A stretch of 64,000 nucleotides of DNA from Clostridium sp. AM58-1XD. GTDB taxonomy: Bacteria; Bacillota; Clostridia; Lachnospirales; Lachnospiraceae. Shown piece by piece: positions 9,587 through 18,894 of the stretch; positions within the stretch are counted from its first letter, which is position 1; every line of letters begins with the position of its first letter. A program made the position numbers and the translations under genes. The stretch covers positions 1 through 64,000 of the forward strand of contig NZ_QSDR01000010.1 of NCBI RefSeq assembly GCF_003464085.1, read 5' to 3'. The notes under the pieces are model-generated. The model saw nothing but the letters and a program-made list of their open reading frames with translations, searched no databases and was not told the origin of the DNA.

Positions 9587-11551
9587 CTATTTTTTTGCCT
9601 TCCTGTGTACGTTTCGGATCGTCTTTTTCCGGACCGTCTGTTTTCTGTCCGGTCTACTGCCCTCTGTTCTGCCGTCCCCGGTCCGGGCCATGGGTTTCCC
9701 TCCGACGCTCCGTTCTTTGGCCGCCTTGGTCACAGCCGCTTTGGCCGCTCCCCGCGGCCGTATCAGGCACCTGCCGTCAAAGCCGATTAAATCAGTTCTT
9801 CCCGCCTTTTTCAGCGCCTCTGCGACCAGCTCGTAGTTGTCTGGATTCCTGTACTGGATCAGCGCACGCTGCATGGCTTTTTCATGAGGATTAACTGGCA
9901 CATACACCTGATCCATCGTCCTTGGATCCAGCCCTGTATAATACATACAGGTGGAGATTGTAGATGGGGTCGGATAGAAATCCTGCACCTGTTCCGGCAT
10001 GTAGCCAAGATCACGCAGATATTCCGCCAGCTTCACAGCCTCCTTCAGGGTTGAACCTGGATGGGAGGACATGAGGTACGGAACGAGATACTGCTTCAGC
10101 CCCAATTTTTCATTCATTTTCTTATACTCTTTCACAAATTCCAGATAGACGGAATGCTCCGGTTTTCCCATGCTCCTTAATACGGGATCAGAGACGTGCT
10201 CTGGAGCTACTTTGAGCTGGCCGCTGACATGATAGGTACACAGTTCTTTTAAGAAATCCCGTTTTTTATCTGCCAGCAGATAGTCGAAACGGATTCCTGA
10301 ACGGATAAATACCTTTTTCACCTTTGGAAGGCTGCGGAGCTTTCTGAGCAGCTGGATATAATCCGTATGATCTGCCTCTAAATTTCCACATGGCTTGGGG
10401 AACAGGCACTGTCGGTCCGGACATGCCCCTTTTGTCATCTGTTTTCTGCAGGCCGGAAACCGGAAGTTCGCCGTAGGGCCGCCTACGTCATGAATATATC
10501 CCTTGAAATCCCTTTCCTCTGTCAGCAGTTTTGCTTCCTCCAGAAGGGACTCATGGCTTCTGGCCTGGATAATTCTCCCCTGGTGAAAGGTCAAGGCGCA
10601 GAAACTGCAGGCGCCAAAGCACCCCCTGTTGCTGATCAGGCTGAACTTCACCTCGTCCACTGCCGGAATCCCTCCTTTTTTTTCATAGGAAGGATGATAA
10701 TTTCTCATATAAGGCAGACTGTACACATCATCCATCTCCGCCGTTGTAAGCGGCCTGGACGGCGGATTCTGCACGACGTAAAGATGATCGCTTTCATAAG
10801 GTTCAACGAGGCGCCTGCCTGTAAACGGATCCGTATTGCAGTACTGCCTGTAAAAGCTCTTTGCATATTCCCGCTTATCGTCCCTCACTCGTCCGAAGTC
10901 GGGAAGAAGTTCGTAATCGTAAACCGTTTCTATGGTTTTCGTCCTGTAAACCGTTCCATCTATGAACGTAATATCCCGGACTGCCAGCCCTCCGTCCAGA
11001 GCATCTGCAATTTCTACAATCGAGCGCTCTCCCATGCCGTAGGAAATCAAATCCGCCTGGGAATCCAGAAGAAGCGAACGCTTCACTTTATTGGACCAGT
11101 AATCGTAATGTGCCAGCCTGCGAAGGCTGGCCTCTATTCCCCCCACAATAATCGGAACTTTTTTATAAACAGACCGGATCAGATTGCTGTATACGACGGC
11201 TGCATAATCAGGCCTGTGACCCATCTCGCCTCCCGGCGTATAAGAATCACGGCTCCGCCGCTTTTTTGATACCGTATAGTGATTGACCATGGAATCCATA
11301 TTTCCTGCCGATACGAGAAAACCAAGCCTGGGTTCACCAAGAACCTGTATGCTTTCCGGATCTTTCCAATCCGGCTGCGGAATAATTCCCACCTTATAGC
11401 CGTGAGCTTCCAGAATGCGGCTTATAATCGCATGTCCAAACGACGGATGATCCACATATGCATCACCTGTAACATACACAAAATCGCATTGTTTCCAGCC
11501 ACGTTTTTTCATATCTTCCATGGAAACCGGCAAATAGTCCCTGATTATCAT
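9587..11551 (-). CDS. YgiQ-family radical SAM protein
   Basis: About 654 residues. Start MIIRDYLPVSMEDMKKRGW from AGGAGGAAAT just upstream. The central radical-SAM cluster motif is GCFGACSFCALTFHQGR, Cys-x3-Cys-x2-Cys, preceded by SLISNR. The N-terminal domain has the family landmarks VGGIEASLRRLAHYDYWSNK and SAGNMDSMVNHYT. The C terminus is basic and low-complexity (KAAVTKAAKERS, VRKKTIRNVHRK), typical of a tail that could bind nucleic acid. Members are widespread but their reaction is not established. Neighbours give no clue beyond general RNA modification. Confidence 0.9.
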   Translation of the reverse strand: MIIRDYLPVSMEDMKKRGWKQCDFVYVTGDAYVDHPSFGHAIISRILEAHGYKVGIIPQPDWKDPESIQVLGEPRLGFLVSAGNMDSMVNHYTVSKKRRSRDSYTPGGEMGHRPDYAAVVYSNLIRSVYKKVPIIVGGIEASLRRLAHYDYWSNKVKRSLLLDSQADLISYGMGERSIVEIADALDGGLAVRDITFIDGTVYRTKTIETVYDYELLPDFGRVRDDKREYAKSFYRQYCNTDPFTGRRLVEPYESDHLYVVQNPPSRPLTTAEMDDVYSLPYMRNYHPSYEKKGGIPAVDEVKFSLISNRGCFGACSFCALTFHQGRIIQARSHESLLEEAKLLTEERDFKGYIHDVGGPTANFRFPACRKQMTKGACPDRQCLFPKPCGNLEADHTDYIQLLRKLRSLPKVKKVFIRSGIRFDYLLADKKRDFLKELCTYHVSGQLKVAPEHVSDPVLRSMGKPEHSVYLEFVKEYKKMNEKLGLKQYLVPYLMSSHPGSTLKEAVKLAEYLRDLGYMPEQVQDFYPTPSTISTCMYYTGLDPRTMDQVYVPVNPHEKAMQRALIQYRNPDNYELVAEALKKAGRTDLIGFDGRCLIRPRGAAKAAVTKAAKERSVGGKPMARTGDGRTEGSRPDRKQTVRKKTIRNVHRKAKK

Positions 11552-11604
11552 ATTTCCTCCTGTATACATTTCATACTGAACTCGTACAAGACCTGGCTAA
11601 GAGC

Positions 11605-12267
11605 TCATCGTATGCCCAACAACTCGTAGTAATCGTGAATGTAGTAATCGGACATCTTTATCTTTTCTTCCTTCATTGGAAGGGAAAACTCATCTTCTAC
11701 GGCAAAAACGGTCATGCCTGCTTTTTTTCCTGCTTCAATTCCTGCAGGAACGTCTTCAAATACGGCGCAGCTTTCGGGATTGACTCCCAGGTCTCCCGCC
11801 ACTTTCAGATATATGTCCGGAGCCGGCTTTCCGGCAGCCACTTCGCATGCTGTTGTCACCTGGCCGAAATATCCGGCTATTCCAAGAGAATCCAGGCAGG
11901 CGTCCACCATATCTCTGCCGTTGCTCGTAGCGATTCCCATAGCCATTTTGCGCTGCCCGGCCCACTTCAGAAATTCCAGGGCCCCAGGCTTTAACGTCAC
12001 TTCGTGTTTATATTTATCCAATGACATTAGGGTCCAGTCCTGTTTAATCTTCTCAAGAGAGTCCGAAATCTGAAACCGTTCTTTAAAATAGATAGCCGTC
12101 TCCGTAAAACTCATCCCCTCAATGACCTTCTGAAGATCAGACGGGCAGGACAGCCCAAAGCGGCCCAGATACTCAATGTCGATTTCTTTCCACATCCACA
12201 TGGAATCCACCAGCGTTCCGTCCAAATCAAAAATAACTGCTTTTTTATCCTTCAAAACATTTAACAT
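11605..12267 (-). CDS. HAD-superfamily hydrolase, beta-phosphoglucomutase-like
   Basis: 220 residues. Motif I VIFDLDGTLVDSMWMWKE supplies the nucleophile Asp and the acid/base Asp; motif II is GIATSNGRDMV; motif III/IV are AAGKPAPDIYLKVA and CAVFEDVPAGIEAGKKAG. The helical cap between residues 17 and 85 is of the C1 type seen in phosphoglycolate phosphatase and beta-phosphoglucomutase relatives, so it acts on a small phosphorylated substrate that cannot be named. The ATG lies inside the end of the rsuA-type gene (7-base overlap), implying translational coupling. Confidence 0.88.
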   Translation of the reverse strand: MLNVLKDKKAVIFDLDGTLVDSMWMWKEIDIEYLGRFGLSCPSDLQKVIEGMSFTETAIYFKERFQISDSLEKIKQDWTLMSLDKYKHEVTLKPGALEFLKWAGQRKMAMGIATSNGRDMVDACLDSLGIAGYFGQVTTACEVAAGKPAPDIYLKVAGDLGVNPESCAVFEDVPAGIEAGKKAGMTVFAVEDEFSLPMKEEKIKMSDYYIHDYYELLGIR

Positions 12268-13007
12268 ATCTGCAACTGCTCCAATTCTTTCTCTGTCAAT
12301 CTCCTGTATTCACCTGGTTTTAAGCCTTCATCCAGTTCAATCGGCCCCATGGAAAGGCGTTTCAGATAGATCACGCTGCAGCCCACGGCTTCAAACATCC
12401 TCTTGACCTGGTGAAACTTCCCCTCGTGAATCGTAAGACGGATTTCGCTGTAGTCCTCTTCGCTCTCTCCTGCCCTACATCCGATATTTATAATCTCTAA
12501 ACCTGCAGGCTGCGTCTCTGTTCCATCCAGCAGCGTGATTCCCCTCTCAAACAGCTCTTGCGCATGGTCAGGCAGCCTGCCTTCCACTCTGGCATAGTAA
12601 ACCTTATCTACATGCTTTTTCGGAGCCAGCAGACGGTGCGCAAGCCCCCCGTCGTTTGTAATCAGCAGAAGGCCTTCCGTATCAATGTCGAGGCGCCCTA
12701 CGGGAAACAGGTCTTTTCTTATCTTCGTATCAATCAGATCCAAAACGGTAGCATGGAGATGATCTTCTGTTGCCGAAACGACACCCTGGGGTTTATTGAG
12801 CATATAGTATTCATATTCTGCATAACGGATTTCCTGTCCATCCACCACAACGTGGTCCGTACCGGGGATGATCTTTCTATCCGTCTTCTTTTCCGTTTCT
12901 CCGTTTACCAGGATCCGTCCCTTTCTGGCCGCCTCCTTCGCCTGGCTGCGGCTCAGTACGTTCATTTCTGTCAGAAATTTATCCAGTCTCATTCGATTGT
13001 CTGCCAT
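12261..13007 (-). CDS. rsuA: RsuA-family pseudouridine synthase
   Basis: 248 residues. S4 domain at 5-60 (RLDKFLTEMNVLSRSQAKE, KGRILVNGE), then YYMLNKPQGVVSA and the catalytic FPVGRLDIDTEGLLLITNDG, where the Asp after RL is the nucleophile. KVYYARVEG and HEGKFHQVKRMFEAVG complete the RsuA/RluB/RluE pattern. The close match to the RsuA branch suggests modification of 16S rRNA U516, but RluB cannot be excluded. AGGAGAGAAGAT precedes the ATG, 11 bases after the m5C methylase gene. Confidence 0.88.
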   Translation of the reverse strand: MADNRMRLDKFLTEMNVLSRSQAKEAARKGRILVNGETEKKTDRKIIPGTDHVVVDGQEIRYAEYEYYMLNKPQGVVSATEDHLHATVLDLIDTKIRKDLFPVGRLDIDTEGLLLITNDGGLAHRLLAPKKHVDKVYYARVEGRLPDHAQELFERGITLLDGTETQPAGLEIINIGCRAGESEEDYSEIRLTIHEGKFHQVKRMFEAVGCSVIYLKRLSMGPIELDEGLKPGEYRRLTEKELEQLQIC

Positions 13008-13017
13008 ATCTTCTCTC

Positions 13018-14383
13018 CTATTGCCATCGCCAGCCGGGATAGTATTTATTCTTCAAACTTCCGCCGGCGGACTTTCCCCATCCTAAAGGGAATCCCTCCA
13101 CACAGATCAGGCACCAGCCCTTTTTTCTCTGTTCATCTTCCAAAAGGGAGATCGTCTCCCCCTTCAAATACCGGATCACTCTTTCGTCATCTCTTGCAAA
13201 GGAAATCATATGGGGAAACTCGCCTGTTTTCAATGCCATCGCCAGTGCCTGAGATGGCTCAAATCTGTTCTTTTTCAGTGTTCCAAGGAGCAGGCCTGTC
13301 CTCAGAAAACGCAGTTTATATAGTCTGGAAACTCAGACGGAAGCAGATAAACAGAATCGTTTATCACCCGGATATGGCCGTTCTCCATAAATGAAGCTTT
13401 AATTCCGCTTAAAAAATCAGCCGCTTCCTCCGGGAGCCTGTCGTTCTTATCATTTATATGCTTCCCATTTTTCGGCGCTTCTTTCCCATCACCGCCCCTT
13501 TTCCTGAGAAGAGCAATAAAATGGCCTTCTCCTCTGATTTTATGGGGAAACAGACGGATACAGCCATCCAGACCGATTCCATTTTCCGCGCCCTCCCATC
13601 TGGGCAGGCGGATCAGCTCCAGCTCCGGATGGCGTGCCAGAAGGCCGTTTATGACCGCTTCATCTTCTGCCACGGAAAAGGTACATGTAGAATAGAGCAT
13701 ATGGCCTCCCGGCCGCAGCATGGATACGGCCTCTTCCGCAATCTCTGCCTGTATGGGCGCATAATAAGAAGGTCCCTTCTCCATCCAATCCTTCACCATT
13801 CCATCGTCTTTACGGAACATTCCCTCCCCGGAACATGGGGCGTCTATTAAAATGGCATCAAAAAACTCCGGGAGCAGGGCTGCAAGTTTTTTTGGCGCTT
13901 CACTCGTCACGCAGATATTCGGAATGCCGAAAAGCTCCAGATTTTTCAAAAGGGCCTTTGCCCTTGAATTGCTGATATCATTAGAAAAAAGAGGCCTTCC
14001 CCTTTCAGCCGGGCCCCCAGCTCTGTACTCTTTCCTCCAGGGGCAGCACACAGGTCCAGCACCCTGTCTCCCGGCCGTACCGGAAGAAGAGCAGCAGGAG
14101 CCATGGCGCTCGGTTCCTGAAGGTAATAAAGTCCTGCGTAATAAAAAGGATTCCTGGACGGGCGGTCTTCCTCTTCGTAATAAAAGCCGTTATCAGTCCA
14201 CGGAACGGCCGACATATGAAAAGGAAGCTGCTCTTCCAGAAATTCTGGTTCTGTTTTCCATGTATTCACACGCAGCCCAAAAATCCTGCCCGCCTCAAAG
14301 CTGGCTGCATATTCTTCATAATCCCCGCCTAAAAGCGCTTTCATTTCGTCTCTGAAAGACTGGGGAAGTTCTTCAAATTTCAA
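13018..14383 (-). CDS. RsmF-like rRNA cytosine-C5 methyltransferase (two frame breaks)
   Basis: SAM-dependent RNA m5C methylase of the NOL1/NOP2/Sun family. Three stretches in three frames form one protein: N-terminal FEELPQSFRDEMKALLG through LDLCAAPGGKSTELGARLKGEG (SAM loop); the middle with IDAPCSGEGMFRKDD and YSTCTFSVAEDEAV, the two catalytic Cys; and the C-terminal MALKTGEFPHMISF to the end, a PUA-like domain. One T lost from the run at 13985-13990 and one A from 13315-13317 account for both breaks. Repaired length is about 455, as in the family. It starts at TTG, with AAGGAG eight bases upstream. Confidence 0.88.
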
Positions 14384-14542
14384 TCTCTGTACTCCTTATC
14401 TCACTGACTTTCTCCGGCTGTACGCCCGCTTAAAAGCGTTCCATGGGTTTCCCTTCCGGCACTCAGTTACTCTAGTTTACCATATTTTCACCGGGTATGC
14501 CACAACAATGGTCAGCCTGACGGCATTTCGCAAATGAACAAG

Positions 14543-15346
14543 TCAGTAAAACGCTTTTAACCGTTTCTTTTCCATGTATTTCAGCACCCAGTAAGGATTG
14601 ATTCCCATTTCCTCATAATGGTCCGTTTTCAGGTAGATTCCCAGGTGGAGGTGAACTGGAAAATTGCCTGTTGTTCCCTCTACGGTACTATATCCCGTAT
14701 CTCCCATAAAGCCCAGAAGTTCGCCTGCCCGGACGTGGTCGCCTTCTTTCCATTCCCTGCTGTATCCGTACAGATGGGCGTAGTAAATGTATGCCCCGCC
14801 GGGAGCCCGGATGCCGATTCTCCAGCCGCCCTTTTCCAGCCATCCGACACGTTCTACCGTGCCGTCGCTCATGCTGACGACCGGATAATATCCGCGTTCC
14901 TTCTCCATCCCCATTATATCACAGCCCTCGTGTTTCCTTTCGCCGCCATATGTACGCTCATCTCCCCAGCTGTCTTCAAATGTAATATCCGGCGTTTCCG
15001 GATTTTCACTGGCCGGAATCGGAAAATATCTCAGGTCTGAAAATACCGTCTCATATGCCTTTTTCAGCTTCTGATACTCAACCGGCTTCCGCTTGATGAG
15101 GCTGTCGCTGTCATAGCTGCCGTCTTCCATTTCCAGCAGGTTGTAGTCATTTTCCACCATCAGGGACGTGAGCATATCGTAGTCAATAGTACCCCCTCCT
15201 GCAATCAGCTCTCCCAGCTTCATGGACCGGAATTCCTCGCTTTCCCATGTATATGCATCCAGCTGGTAATAGTCCGGGTTATTGGCCAGATAATCGACCA
15301 TAGTGACCTGAAAAACCGCAAGAAGCAGGATCAAAACGAAAATCAT
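14543..15346 (-). CDS. M23-family (LytM-like) peptidase, membrane anchored
   Basis: 267 residues. A single hydrophobic N-terminal segment (residues 1-18, FVLILLLAVFQVTMV) anchors the protein outside the membrane. The C-terminal domain has zinc motifs HEGCDIMGMEKE (H-x3-D) and HLHLGIYLK (H-x-H) around YYAHLYGYSREWKEGD and GFMGDTGYST. Family members cut peptidoglycan stem-peptide bridges. The gene is divergent from ylbJ with only 45 bases between them, so the two promoters are packed together; in a spore former a role in sporulation is possible but not shown. RBS GAGGGGG is very close to the ATG. Confidence 0.88.
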   Translation of the reverse strand: MIFVLILLLAVFQVTMVDYLANNPDYYQLDAYTWESEEFRSMKLGELIAGGGTIDYDMLTSLMVENDYNLLEMEDGSYDSDSLIKRKPVEYQKLKKAYETVFSDLRYFPIPASENPETPDITFEDSWGDERTYGGERKHEGCDIMGMEKERGYYPVVSMSDGTVERVGWLEKGGWRIGIRAPGGAYIYYAHLYGYSREWKEGDHVRAGELLGFMGDTGYSTVEGTTGNFPVHLHLGIYLKTDHYEEMGINPYWVLKYMEKKRLKAFY

Positions 15347-15391
15347 ATCCCCCTCATCCCCACATATATTGTATCAATAAACTATATTCTG

Positions 15392-16375
15392 GTGGATATG
15401 AAAAAATCCTTTTTCCCCTTCATTCCCATCGTTATTCTTCTCTTTCTTCTGGCCAGACCACAGCTTTCACTGGCTGGAGCCAGAAACGGACTGACTCTGT
15501 GGGCTGATGTGGTGCTTCCGACTCTTCTTCCATTTATGATCTGTTCCAGCACGATTGTTGCTCTGGGCGGCGTCCCGTATCTCGTCCGGCCATTCCGCTT
15601 TCTGCTGGACAAAGTCTTCCAATTCAGCGAGGCCGGCAGCTTTGTCTTTCTTTCAGGCCTTCTCTGCGGCTATCCGATGGGTGCAAAAACATGCAGCGAA
15701 TTTCTGGAATACGGCATGATCTCCCCGGAAGAAAGCAAGTATCTGCTGGCCGTCAGCAATCATCCAAGTCCCATGTTCCTGCTGGGGTATGTGATGGCTG
15801 CCTGGAACCAGAACGGGCTGCCTCTCCTGCTTCTTTCTGTATATCTGCCGCTTATCCCTCTTTCTGCCGCTGCCAGAAAGTTTTATGGCTGCAGCCGCCA
15901 GAGCCGTCAACAGTCCGGATTTTCTTCCGAAAATATCTATGCCGGATTTTCCTTTGACAAAAGTATGATGAATTCCTTTGAAACCATGGTTAAAATCGGA
16001 GGCTACATCATGCTGTTTTCCATTGCTGCAGAATTTATCCGCGCCCTGTCCCCCTTTTCCCCACAGACCAATGCTGTCCTTCTGGGAATTACGGAAATCA
16101 CCACGGGAATTCATGCGGTCGCATCGTCCATGACAGGTGCTTCCATGCAGCTCGCCATTACATGTGTTACGGTCTTTGGCGGCATCTCCGGGATCTTTCA
16201 GACTAACAGCGTAATTATAAAAAGTTCAGTCAAAGATTCTTCCTGCAACTCAAAAAAGGCCGGATTATCCATCCGGCACTATGTGATCTGGAAATTAATA
16301 CATACAGGCCTTTCCTGCCTGGTCTTTATTCTGCTGAATCTTGCTCAAGCTCTTCCTGCGGCTCTTCATCCCTGA
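15392..16375 (+). CDS. ylbJ: YlbJ-like sporulation integral membrane protein
   Basis: About 327 residues with seven or more hydrophobic segments. Landmarks of the YlbJ/nucleoside-recognition (Gate) family: GARNGLTLWADVVLPTLLPF at the N terminus, SGLLCGYPMGAKTCSE, LLAVSNHPSPMFLLGYV, and VKIGGYIMLFSI. In Bacillus ylbJ is needed for spore cortex formation. The start is uncertain: GTG at 15392 is in frame, and ATG at 15398 follows GGTGGAT by only two bases. The last 50 bases overlap the convergent coiled-coil gene, so both transcripts run through each other's 3' end. Confidence 0.85.
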   Translation: MDMKKSFFPFIPIVILLFLLARPQLSLAGARNGLTLWADVVLPTLLPFMICSSTIVALGGVPYLVRPFRFLLDKVFQFSEAGSFVFLSGLLCGYPMGAKTCSEFLEYGMISPEESKYLLAVSNHPSPMFLLGYVMAAWNQNGLPLLLLSVYLPLIPLSAAARKFYGCSRQSRQQSGFSSENIYAGFSFDKSMMNSFETMVKIGGYIMLFSIAAEFIRALSPFSPQTNAVLLGITEITTGIHAVASSMTGASMQLAITCVTVFGGISGIFQTNSVIIKSSVKDSSCNSKKAGLSIRHYVIWKLIHTGLSCLVFILLNLAQALPAALHP

Positions 16376-16946
16376 CGATCGCTCCGGAAAGCTCGTCCCG
16401 GTTTGAAGATACGATATCATAACTCGACTGAAGGGAAGACATATAAGAATTATACTTGCTCTGAGCTTCATCCATCGAATGATTGATAATTTTCTGCAGA
16501 GTTCCCAGCATATCATCCGTATATCTGACAGCAGCTTCCCGCATGCCGTCTGCCTCTGCATAAGCGCTTTCTACGATTGCCTGCGCCTCTGCCTGCGCCT
16601 GTTCAACGACTTCGTCTGCCTGTGCGAAGGCTCTCTGCATAATCTCGTGTTCATTAACGAGATCATTCGTCTGGGCCTTTGCACTCTCAAGCATCGTATC
16701 GGCCTGAGAACGTGCTTCCGCCAGCATGGAATCCGCCTGTGTGCGGGCATCCGAAAGAATCGCGTCCTGATTGCTGATTATCTTCTGATATTTTTTAATC
16801 TCATCCGGTATGCGCATGCGCAGTTCCATGAGAAGCTCTTCTATTTCTTCTTTATTTACTACGATATCTGAATTCGAAAATGCCTTTGGCTTACAGCTGT
16901 CTATGTATTCTTCAATTTCGCTTATTAACTGTTCGATTCTACTCAT
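16326..16946 (-). CDS. DivIVA-like coiled-coil protein
   Basis: 206 residues. Start MSRIEQLISEIEEYIDSCK, with AAGGAG upstream. The central part is a long Ala/Glu/Gln-rich coiled coil with heptad-like repeats (QADSMLAEARSQADTMLE, QAEAQAIVESAYAEADGM). The N-terminal pattern and coiled coil resemble ATPase/cell-division initiation proteins annotated near rsmD in clostridia. The C terminus is acidic (EEPQEELEQDSAE). No catalytic motif. It sits about 230 bases downstream of rsmD and convergently overlaps ylbJ by 50 bases. Role in cell shape or division is a guess from architecture. Confidence 0.75.
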   Translation of the reverse strand: MSRIEQLISEIEEYIDSCKPKAFSNSDIVVNKEEIEELLMELRMRIPDEIKKYQKIISNQDAILSDARTQADSMLAEARSQADTMLESAKAQTNDLVNEHEIMQRAFAQADEVVEQAQAEAQAIVESAYAEADGMREAAVRYTDDMLGTLQKIINHSMDEAQSKYNSYMSSLQSSYDIVSSNRDELSGAIVRDEEPQEELEQDSAE

Positions 16947-17174
16947 GATCCACACTTCTCCTTAACTTTTTCACTTATTATCGGCCAGGTGCCTGAACTC
17001 TTTTATGTTCTGATTCCGTAAATTTCAATTCATCAAATTCTATTTTCAGTATTTTTTAATAATCTTTCATTTTATCAATTTTATCTGTATTCTTTAACAT
17101 CTTAGCACGTTCTTTGCAAGAAAACAACGGAGAATTCATTTTTTTATGAAACAGAGGATTTTTCGCATAATCTC

Positions 17175-17743
17175 TTATTCAGCCGCTTCACCCTCAAACG
17201 TAAAAAATACGTGTTTATTCGTCTTATACTCTTTTACCCTGCTCACCCGAAAGCCCAAAGTCTCCACATCATCGTATTTCGTCTCCAGAGAAGCTTCTGT
17301 AATGATGATGGAATCTTTGCTGACCATCCCGGATTCGCCCAGCTTTTTCAAGGCTTCCAGCTCCAGTCCGTGATGATAGGGCGGATCCATGAAAACGATA
17401 TCAAACTGCCGGCCTTTTCCCTCCAGCCTGGAGAGCGCTGTAATCACATCACAGGCCATCACCATCGCCCGGTCTTCCATCTTTGTAGTTTTCAAATTCT
17501 CACGTATACAATCGACGGCTTTCCCATTGTTTTCAACGAGAACGGCTGATTCCGCTCCGCGGCTCAGCGCTTCTATGGCAATTGCACCGCTCCTGAAAAA
17601 AGGTCTAAAAAAGAACAGCCCGGCACATCATACTGGAGCATGTTAAAAAGCGTCTCCTTAATCCGGTCTGTCGTGGGCCTGGTATCCTGGCCTTCTATTG
17701 TTTTTAAAAGCAGCCTTCTGGCGCTTCCGGCTATTACTCTCAT
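17175..17743 (-). CDS. rsmD: 16S rRNA (guanine966-N2)-methyltransferase RsmD (one frame break)
   Basis: Methylates G966 of 16S rRNA. The N-terminal part, read from ATG at 17743, is MRVIAGSARRLLLKTIEGQ, then RPTTDRIKETLFNMLQ and the SAM-binding LDLFSGSGAIAIEALSRGA. The frame breaks near 17591; adding one A (GGAAGC instead of GGAGC) restores it and connects to KTTKMEDRAMVMACDV, FDIVFMDPPYHHGLE, where DPPY is the N-methylase catalytic motif. Repaired length is about 189, the family norm. In many Firmicutes coaD follows rsmD; here it does not. The 219 bases between it and the coiled-coil gene (16956-17174) are AT-rich with no feature I can support. Confidence 0.88.
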
Positions 17744-17935
17744 TTATTCGGACTCCTTTTAGGGGTTTTGTGTCATAAATACATCTGTTCAGAACGGCCT
17801 GCTTTCCAGCATAATCAGCCTTCCTGGATAATTACGTATAATTATAATATGAATAAAGAAGATATACAAGGGATTTAAGAGAAATTTAAAAGTCTGTGAG
17901 GTAATTTCCTCACACTTCTATAACGTGATTTTTTA

Positions 17936-17944
17936 TGGTATAAT
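17936..17944 (+). promoter_or_regulatory. Extended -10 promoter of the GNAT gene
   Basis: TGGTATAAT on the plus strand is an extended -10 element (TGn before TATAAT at 17939-17944). No good -35 box lies 16-18 bases upstream, which fits extended -10 promoters. A small dyad, GTGAGG and CCTCAC with a six-base loop, sits at 17896-17913 just upstream and could be an operator or the remnant of a terminator. The rest of the 278-base gap between rsmD and the GNAT gene holds only the repeat listed next. Confidence 0.6.
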
Positions 17945-18003
17945 GACTGCGAATACCGGTTTCTGCGTTTACCGCAGAAATACAGGCAGCGCAGACATTA
18001 TAC
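17937..18003. repeat. Second copy of the palindromic repeat, in the GNAT 5' UTR
   Basis: Outer inverted arms GTATAATGACTGCG (17938-17951) and CGCAGACATTATAC (17990-18003) match with one mismatch. An inner hairpin, TTTCTGCG (17960-17967) and CGCAGAAA (17973-17980), is the same as that at 75-96. The shared core of about 40 bases is inverted relative to the copy at the window start. The element begins at the -10 box and ends just before the GNAT Shine-Dalgarno, so most of it would be transcribed as a leader hairpin. Confidence 0.75.
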
Positions 18004-18021
18004 TTAAAAAGGAGACTACAT

Positions 18022-18507
18022 ATGAAAATCAGAAAAGCAACGGAACGGGATTTGGAACGGTTGCTGGAAATTTACGAAGAGGCCAGAATCTTTATGGCAG
18101 AAAACGGCAATCCAAATCAGTGGGGAACTTCTTATCCCGAAAAATCTCTCCTGATTCATGACCTGGAGGAAGGCTGCAGTTATGTATGCACAGGAGATGA
18201 CGGGCAGATTCTTGGAACCTTTTATTTCCGAATTGGAGATGAGCCGAACTATCATATGATTTACGATGGAAAATGGCTGAACGATAATCCATATGCCGTT
18301 GTTCACAGAATTGCATCTGCTGCAAGGGCAAAAGGTGCCGCCAGCTTTTGTCTGGAATGGTGCTTTAGTCAATATAACAATATCCGTATCGATACACACC
18401 GGCAGAACCTTCCCATGCAGCACATGCTGGAAAAGAACGGCTTTACCTTGTGTGGCACCGTATTCGTAGAAGACGGTTCGGAACGGATCGCATACCAGAA
18501 AAACTGA
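18022..18507 (+). CDS. GNAT-family N-acetyltransferase
   Basis: 161 residues; AAAAAGGAG lies 8 bases before ATG. The N terminus KIRKATERDLERLLEIYEEA is the usual first strand and helix of the fold. The acetyl-CoA pyrophosphate loop is degenerate (VHRIASAARAKGAASFCLEW) and the C-terminal part RIDTHRQNLPMQHMLEKNGF is the typical N-x2-M-x-x-x-L-x-K-x-GF region that binds CoA and closes the site. Acceptor unknown. It stands alone between a repeat-bearing leader and a bidirectional terminator. Confidence 0.88.
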   Translation: MKIRKATERDLERLLEIYEEARIFMAENGNPNQWGTSYPEKSLLIHDLEEGCSYVCTGDDGQILGTFYFRIGDEPNYHMIYDGKWLNDNPYAVVHRIASAARAKGAASFCLEWCFSQYNNIRIDTHRQNLPMQHMLEKNGFTLCGTVFVEDGSERIAYQKN

Positions 18508-18531
18508 ATATTCAACATACGTCTGAATGGG

Positions 18532-18575
18532 AAAAGGCTCCCGGGCCGGTCTGCAACCCGCCTGGAAGCCTTTTC
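18532..18575. terminator. Bidirectional intrinsic terminator between GNAT and SASP genes
   Basis: AAAAGGCTCCCGGGCCGG and CCCGCCTGGAAGCCTTTT pair with two small internal mismatches around a short loop. TTTTCTTG follows on the plus strand and TTTTCCC on the minus strand, so it can end both converging transcripts. Confidence 0.8.
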
Positions 18576-18611
18576 TTGTCATTCGTTGCTTATTATTTCA
18601 TTCAGCAGTAT

Positions 18612-18818
18612 TTATTTGCCTGCCATCTGTCTTTCCTGAGCTTCGATCATCTTCTTAACCATATATCCGCCTACAGAACCGTTCTGTGCAGAAGTTAAGT
18701 TACCATTGTATCCGTTTGTTAACGGTACTCCCAGCTCGCTTGCTACTTCCATTTTGAACTTATCCAGTGCTTCTCTTGCCTCAGGTACGTTTGTAGAATT
18801 AGAAGAATTGTTTGACAT
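18612..18818 (-). CDS. Alpha/beta-type small acid-soluble spore protein
   Basis: 68 residues. DNA-binding protein made in the forespore that saturates spore DNA and protects it from UV and heat, later degraded by GPR protease. The start is MSNNSSNSTNVPEAR, with AGGAGG nine bases upstream; an ATG 18 codons earlier is in the leader. The family signature is intact: KFKMEVASELGV, the GPR cleavage region, then NLTSAQNGSVGGYMVKKMI. Found singly, beside a possible forespore promoter. Confidence 0.95.
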   Translation of the reverse strand: MSNNSSNSTNVPEAREALDKFKMEVASELGVPLTNGYNGNLTSAQNGSVGGYMVKKMIEAQERQMAGK

Positions 18819-18894
18819 AATAATACGCCTCCTTGTTTTCTGATTTGCCATGACCGTTTTTGTTTTTTTCATGGCTTGTTTTTTGTTACACTCC

